From positions 1 to 7,084 of the forward strand of contig CAIZGA010000244.1 of NCBI GenBank assembly GCA_903932385.1: a stretch of 7,084 bases of DNA. The letters run 5' to 3'. Below, piece by piece: positions 5,289-7,084 of this stretch. The translations under genes were made by a program, and so were the position numbers. Position 1 is the first letter of the stretch. Each line of letters starts with the position of its first letter. The notes under the pieces are model-generated. The model saw nothing but the letters and a program-made list of their open reading frames with translations. It had not been told where the DNA came from and searched no databases. The stretch is from an uncultured Acidobacteriota bacterium. GTDB taxonomy: Bacteria; Acidobacteriota; Terriglobia; Terriglobales; Acidobacteriaceae.

Positions 5289-6797
5289 TTAAGATGATTT
5301 TGCAATAGTTGCTGGAAGGATTTCTTCTACATCGACCCATTGGGTTGGGTAGACGCCGGTGTAGCAGGCCGTGCAGTAGCTATTCTCTCCCCCATCGCCG
5401 CAGCACTTTTTCAAACCGTCCAGCGAGAGATACGACAGAGAATCTGCCTCGATAAATTTGCGGACCTCTTCGATGGATTGGTTCGCTGCGATGAGTTCGC
5501 GTTTACGCGGCGTATCCACACCATAGAAACACGGCGATATCGTCGGCGGACAGCTGATGCGAAGATGCACTTCCGTTGCGCCGGCAGCACGCACCATGCG
5601 CACAATCTTTCTACTTGTCGTTCCGCGAATGATGGAGTCGTCGATCAACACAATACGACGACCCGCAAGCAGATTACGCACCGGATTCAATTTCAATCGA
5701 ACGCCAAAGTCTCGCACACGTTGTTCCGGCTCAATGAAGGTACGGCCAACGTAGTGGTTGCGAATGAGTCCGAAGCGAAATGGAATGCCGCTTTCTGCGG
5801 AGTAGCCAATGGCCGCGGTCACGCCAGAGTCGGGCACCGGCACAACCAGGTCGGCTGGCACTGCGGATTCACGAGCCAACTGGCGGCCCATCTCTTCGCG
5901 GCTTTCCTGCACCCAGCGGCCGTAAATCATGCTGTCGGGCCGCGCAAAATATACATGCTCAAAAATGCAGCTGGCCTGAGTGACCTTGCCGCCGAAGTGA
6001 CGAGATGTAACGCCGTCGCCGGAGACCATGATGAGTTCGCCGGGCTTCACATCACGCTCATACTTGGCACGCAGCAGGTCGAAGGCGCAGGTCTCTGATG
6101 CGAAAACAATCGTATCCGGCTGACCGTTGGTGCCCGGAATGCGCCCCATGGAAAGTGGACGGAAGCCATGCGGATCGCGTGCAGCAAAGATGCGGTCGCG
6201 AGTTGCCATCACGATAGAAAATGCACCTTCTACTTTGCTGAGTGAATCGGCAATCGCATCCACGAGTGTCGTCTCACGCGAATGTGCGATGAGTTGAACG
6301 ATAATTTCTGAATCGCTAGTGGTCTGAAATATTGCGCCATCGCGTTCCAGTTTTTCGCGCGCCGTGCCCAAGTTCACCAGGTTGCCGTTGTGTGCGATGG
6401 CGATAAGTCCCTTGGTGGACTCCACACGAATTGGCTGCGCGTTCAGCAGTGCCGAGTCGCCGGTAGTGGAGTAGCGTGTGTGGCCGATACCCATCGCTCC
6501 GGGAAGTTTTGCCAGGACATCGTCGGTGAATATTTCGCTGACGAGGCCCATACCTTTAATATTGCTGAGTGTGTTGCCATCAGCCGTTGCAATGCCGGCC
6601 GACTCCTGCCCGCGATGCTGCAGCGCATACAGGCCTTGATAAATCATTCGAGCAGAATCTGGGTGGCCGTAGATGGCCATGACGCCGCACTCTTCGCGCA
6701 GCTTGTCGTCTTCCATACAACGCGGCGCAACTTCAGCCACATTGCCAACGATGCGGTCTGCTTCGCCGGGAATACCTTCAAACATCAGAGGCTTCAT
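5289..6797 (-). CDS. purF: Amidophosphoribosyltransferase PurF (glutamine PRPP amidotransferase)
   Basis: PurF makes 5-phosphoribosylamine from PRPP and glutamine, the first committed step of purine synthesis, in the cytoplasm. The N-terminal Ntn glutaminase domain shows the nucleophile C37 (EECGVMAIYG), then LQHRGQESAGIA (59-70), GHTRYSTTG (105-113), HNGNL (136-140) and SDSEI (161-165). The phosphoribosyltransferase domain carries the PRPP loop VLIDDSIIRGTTS (383-395). C277, C423, C475 and C478 occupy the pattern of the four [4Fe-4S] ligands of the Bacillus subtilis enzyme, so this is the Fe-S type made as a precursor. The start at 6797 has a strong GAGGAGG 8 nt upstream. It implies a 36-residue propeptide, longer than the 11 residues in B. 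subtilis. The internal M28 would give nine residues but lacks a ribosome-binding site. Length (502) is normal. The ATG overlaps the purL stop as ATGA, indicating translational coupling. Confidence 0.97.
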   Translation of the reverse strand: MKPLMFEGIPGEADRIVGNVAEVAPRCMEDDKLREECGVMAIYGHPDSARMIYQGLYALQHRGQESAGIATADGNTLSNIKGMGLVSEIFTDDVLAKLPGAMGIGHTRYSTTGDSALLNAQPIRVESTKGLIAIAHNGNLVNLGTAREKLERDGAIFQTTSDSEIIVQLIAHSRETTLVDAIADSLSKVEGAFSIVMATRDRIFAARDPHGFRPLSMGRIPGTNGQPDTIVFASETCAFDLLRAKYERDVKPGELIMVSGDGVTSRHFGGKVTQASCIFEHVYFARPDSMIYGRWVQESREEMGRQLARESAVPADLVVPVPDSGVTAAIGYSAESGIPFRFGLIRNHYVGRTFIEPEQRVRDFGVRLKLNPVRNLLAGRRIVLIDDSIIRGTTSRKIVRMVRAAGATEVHLRISCPPTISPCFYGVDTPRKRELIAANQSIEEVRKFIEADSLSYLSLDGLKKCCGDGGENSYCTACYTGVYPTQWVDVEEILPATIAKSS

Positions 6798-7084
6798 GCG
6801 TGTACCTCCTCGGCGAGTTGTGATTCGAGTGCTACGGAGAAGACCGAATTCAACTCATCAATTGATGCATCGATAAGTTTGTTGTCTCCCGCAAAGATTT
6901 CGAGCCTGCTGCCTCCAACTTCTCCAATATCCAGCGGAAAGAAGTCTCCAGCCTTATCGAGCAATACACAGATTTCTCCATAACTCTCGCTGGAGCAAGT
7001 GACAAGAACTTCGGAGGCATTTTCCGCAAAGAGTGCTGTTGTCGCGTCAGCGTGCGATGTTGGTCCGAGATTGATATGGACTCC
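6794..7084 (-). CDS. purL: Phosphoribosylformylglycinamidine synthase subunit PurL, C-terminal end (runs off the right edge)
   Basis: Only the last 96 codons are present, reading in from the right edge and stopping at the TGA at 6796-6794. The fragment has the features of the C-terminal AIRS-type domain of small PurL: a LFGE-like segment ALFAENASEVLVTCSS (17-32 of the fragment), then DIGEVGGSRLEI (52-63), and a final helix-rich LIDASIDELNSVF (70-82) corresponding to the family's acidic end. PurL, with PurS and PurQ, converts FGAR to FGAM using ATP and glutamine, the fourth step of IMP synthesis. The catalytic and nucleotide-binding parts lie outside the window. The overlap with the purF start and the purL-purF order, also seen in Bacillus, support the identification. 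The fragment's sequence is more diverged than PurF and is recognised partly from context. Confidence 0.88.
   Translation of the reverse strand, partial: GVHINLGPTSHADATTALFAENASEVLVTCSSESYGEICVLLDKAGDFFPLDIGEVGGSRLEIFAGDNKLIDASIDELNSVFSVALESQLAEEVHA

Noticed and set aside
5340..6098. Plus-strand open frame of 252 codons inside purF
   Set aside because: It lies wholly antisense to purF, whose family motifs are intact; its Cys/His/Arg-rich translation looks like a shadow of the opposite frame.
6390..6983. Plus-strand open frame of 197 codons across the purF/purL junction
   Set aside because: It is antisense to two real genes and has no family features or convincing start signal.

Overview
The window reads as ordinary chromosomal DNA from a free-living Gram-negative bacterium of moderate GC content. 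The best guess is an acidobacterium (Terriglobia-like). That guess rests on the style of the two secreted proteins at 548-2163: short signal peptide, mature start at AQTA, and a core with LDSKKAK-GD and a terminal LD-GT motif, a type I associate with Acidobacteriota. It is an inference and not a database result. I see no mobile element, CRISPR array, tRNA or rRNA.

Layout. The left edge (1-321, minus) holds the first 107 codons of typA/bipA, a translational GTPase. A 226-bp divergent intergenic region separates it from two tandem plus-strand genes (548-1282 and 1432-2163). These encode paralogous exported proteins of 244 and 243 residues with no assigned function. The gap between them contains a long interrupted inverted repeat. 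After 66 bp comes a compact galT-galK pair (2230-3288 and 3302-4465, 13 bp apart), which carries the kinase and uridylyltransferase steps of the Leloir galactose pathway. A pirin-family cupin gene follows (4527-5222), with its own candidate promoter and a strong Shine-Dalgarno. Pirin converges on the purine operon read from the right: purL (only its C-terminal 96 codons, 6794-7084, minus) and purF (5289-6797, minus), joined by an ATGA overlap. A 44-nt hairpin sits between the convergent pirin and purF genes and probably ends transcription from one or both sides.

How the genes work together. GalK phosphorylates galactose and GalT exchanges the product with UDP-glucose. The epimerase (galE) and mutarotase are not in the window. 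PurL and PurF catalyse the fourth and first steps of de novo IMP synthesis. PurF is the Bacillus-type enzyme, with an N-terminal propeptide and four cysteines placed to hold a [4Fe-4S] cluster. TypA, the secreted pair and pirin have no evident pathway link to these.

The least understood part is the tandem secreted pair. Both proteins share N-terminal and C-terminal conserved blocks separated by an unconserved Gly/Ser/Ala-rich linker. Their sequence pattern loosely recalls the VirB10/TrbI beta-barrel, but in a very small, stand-alone form.
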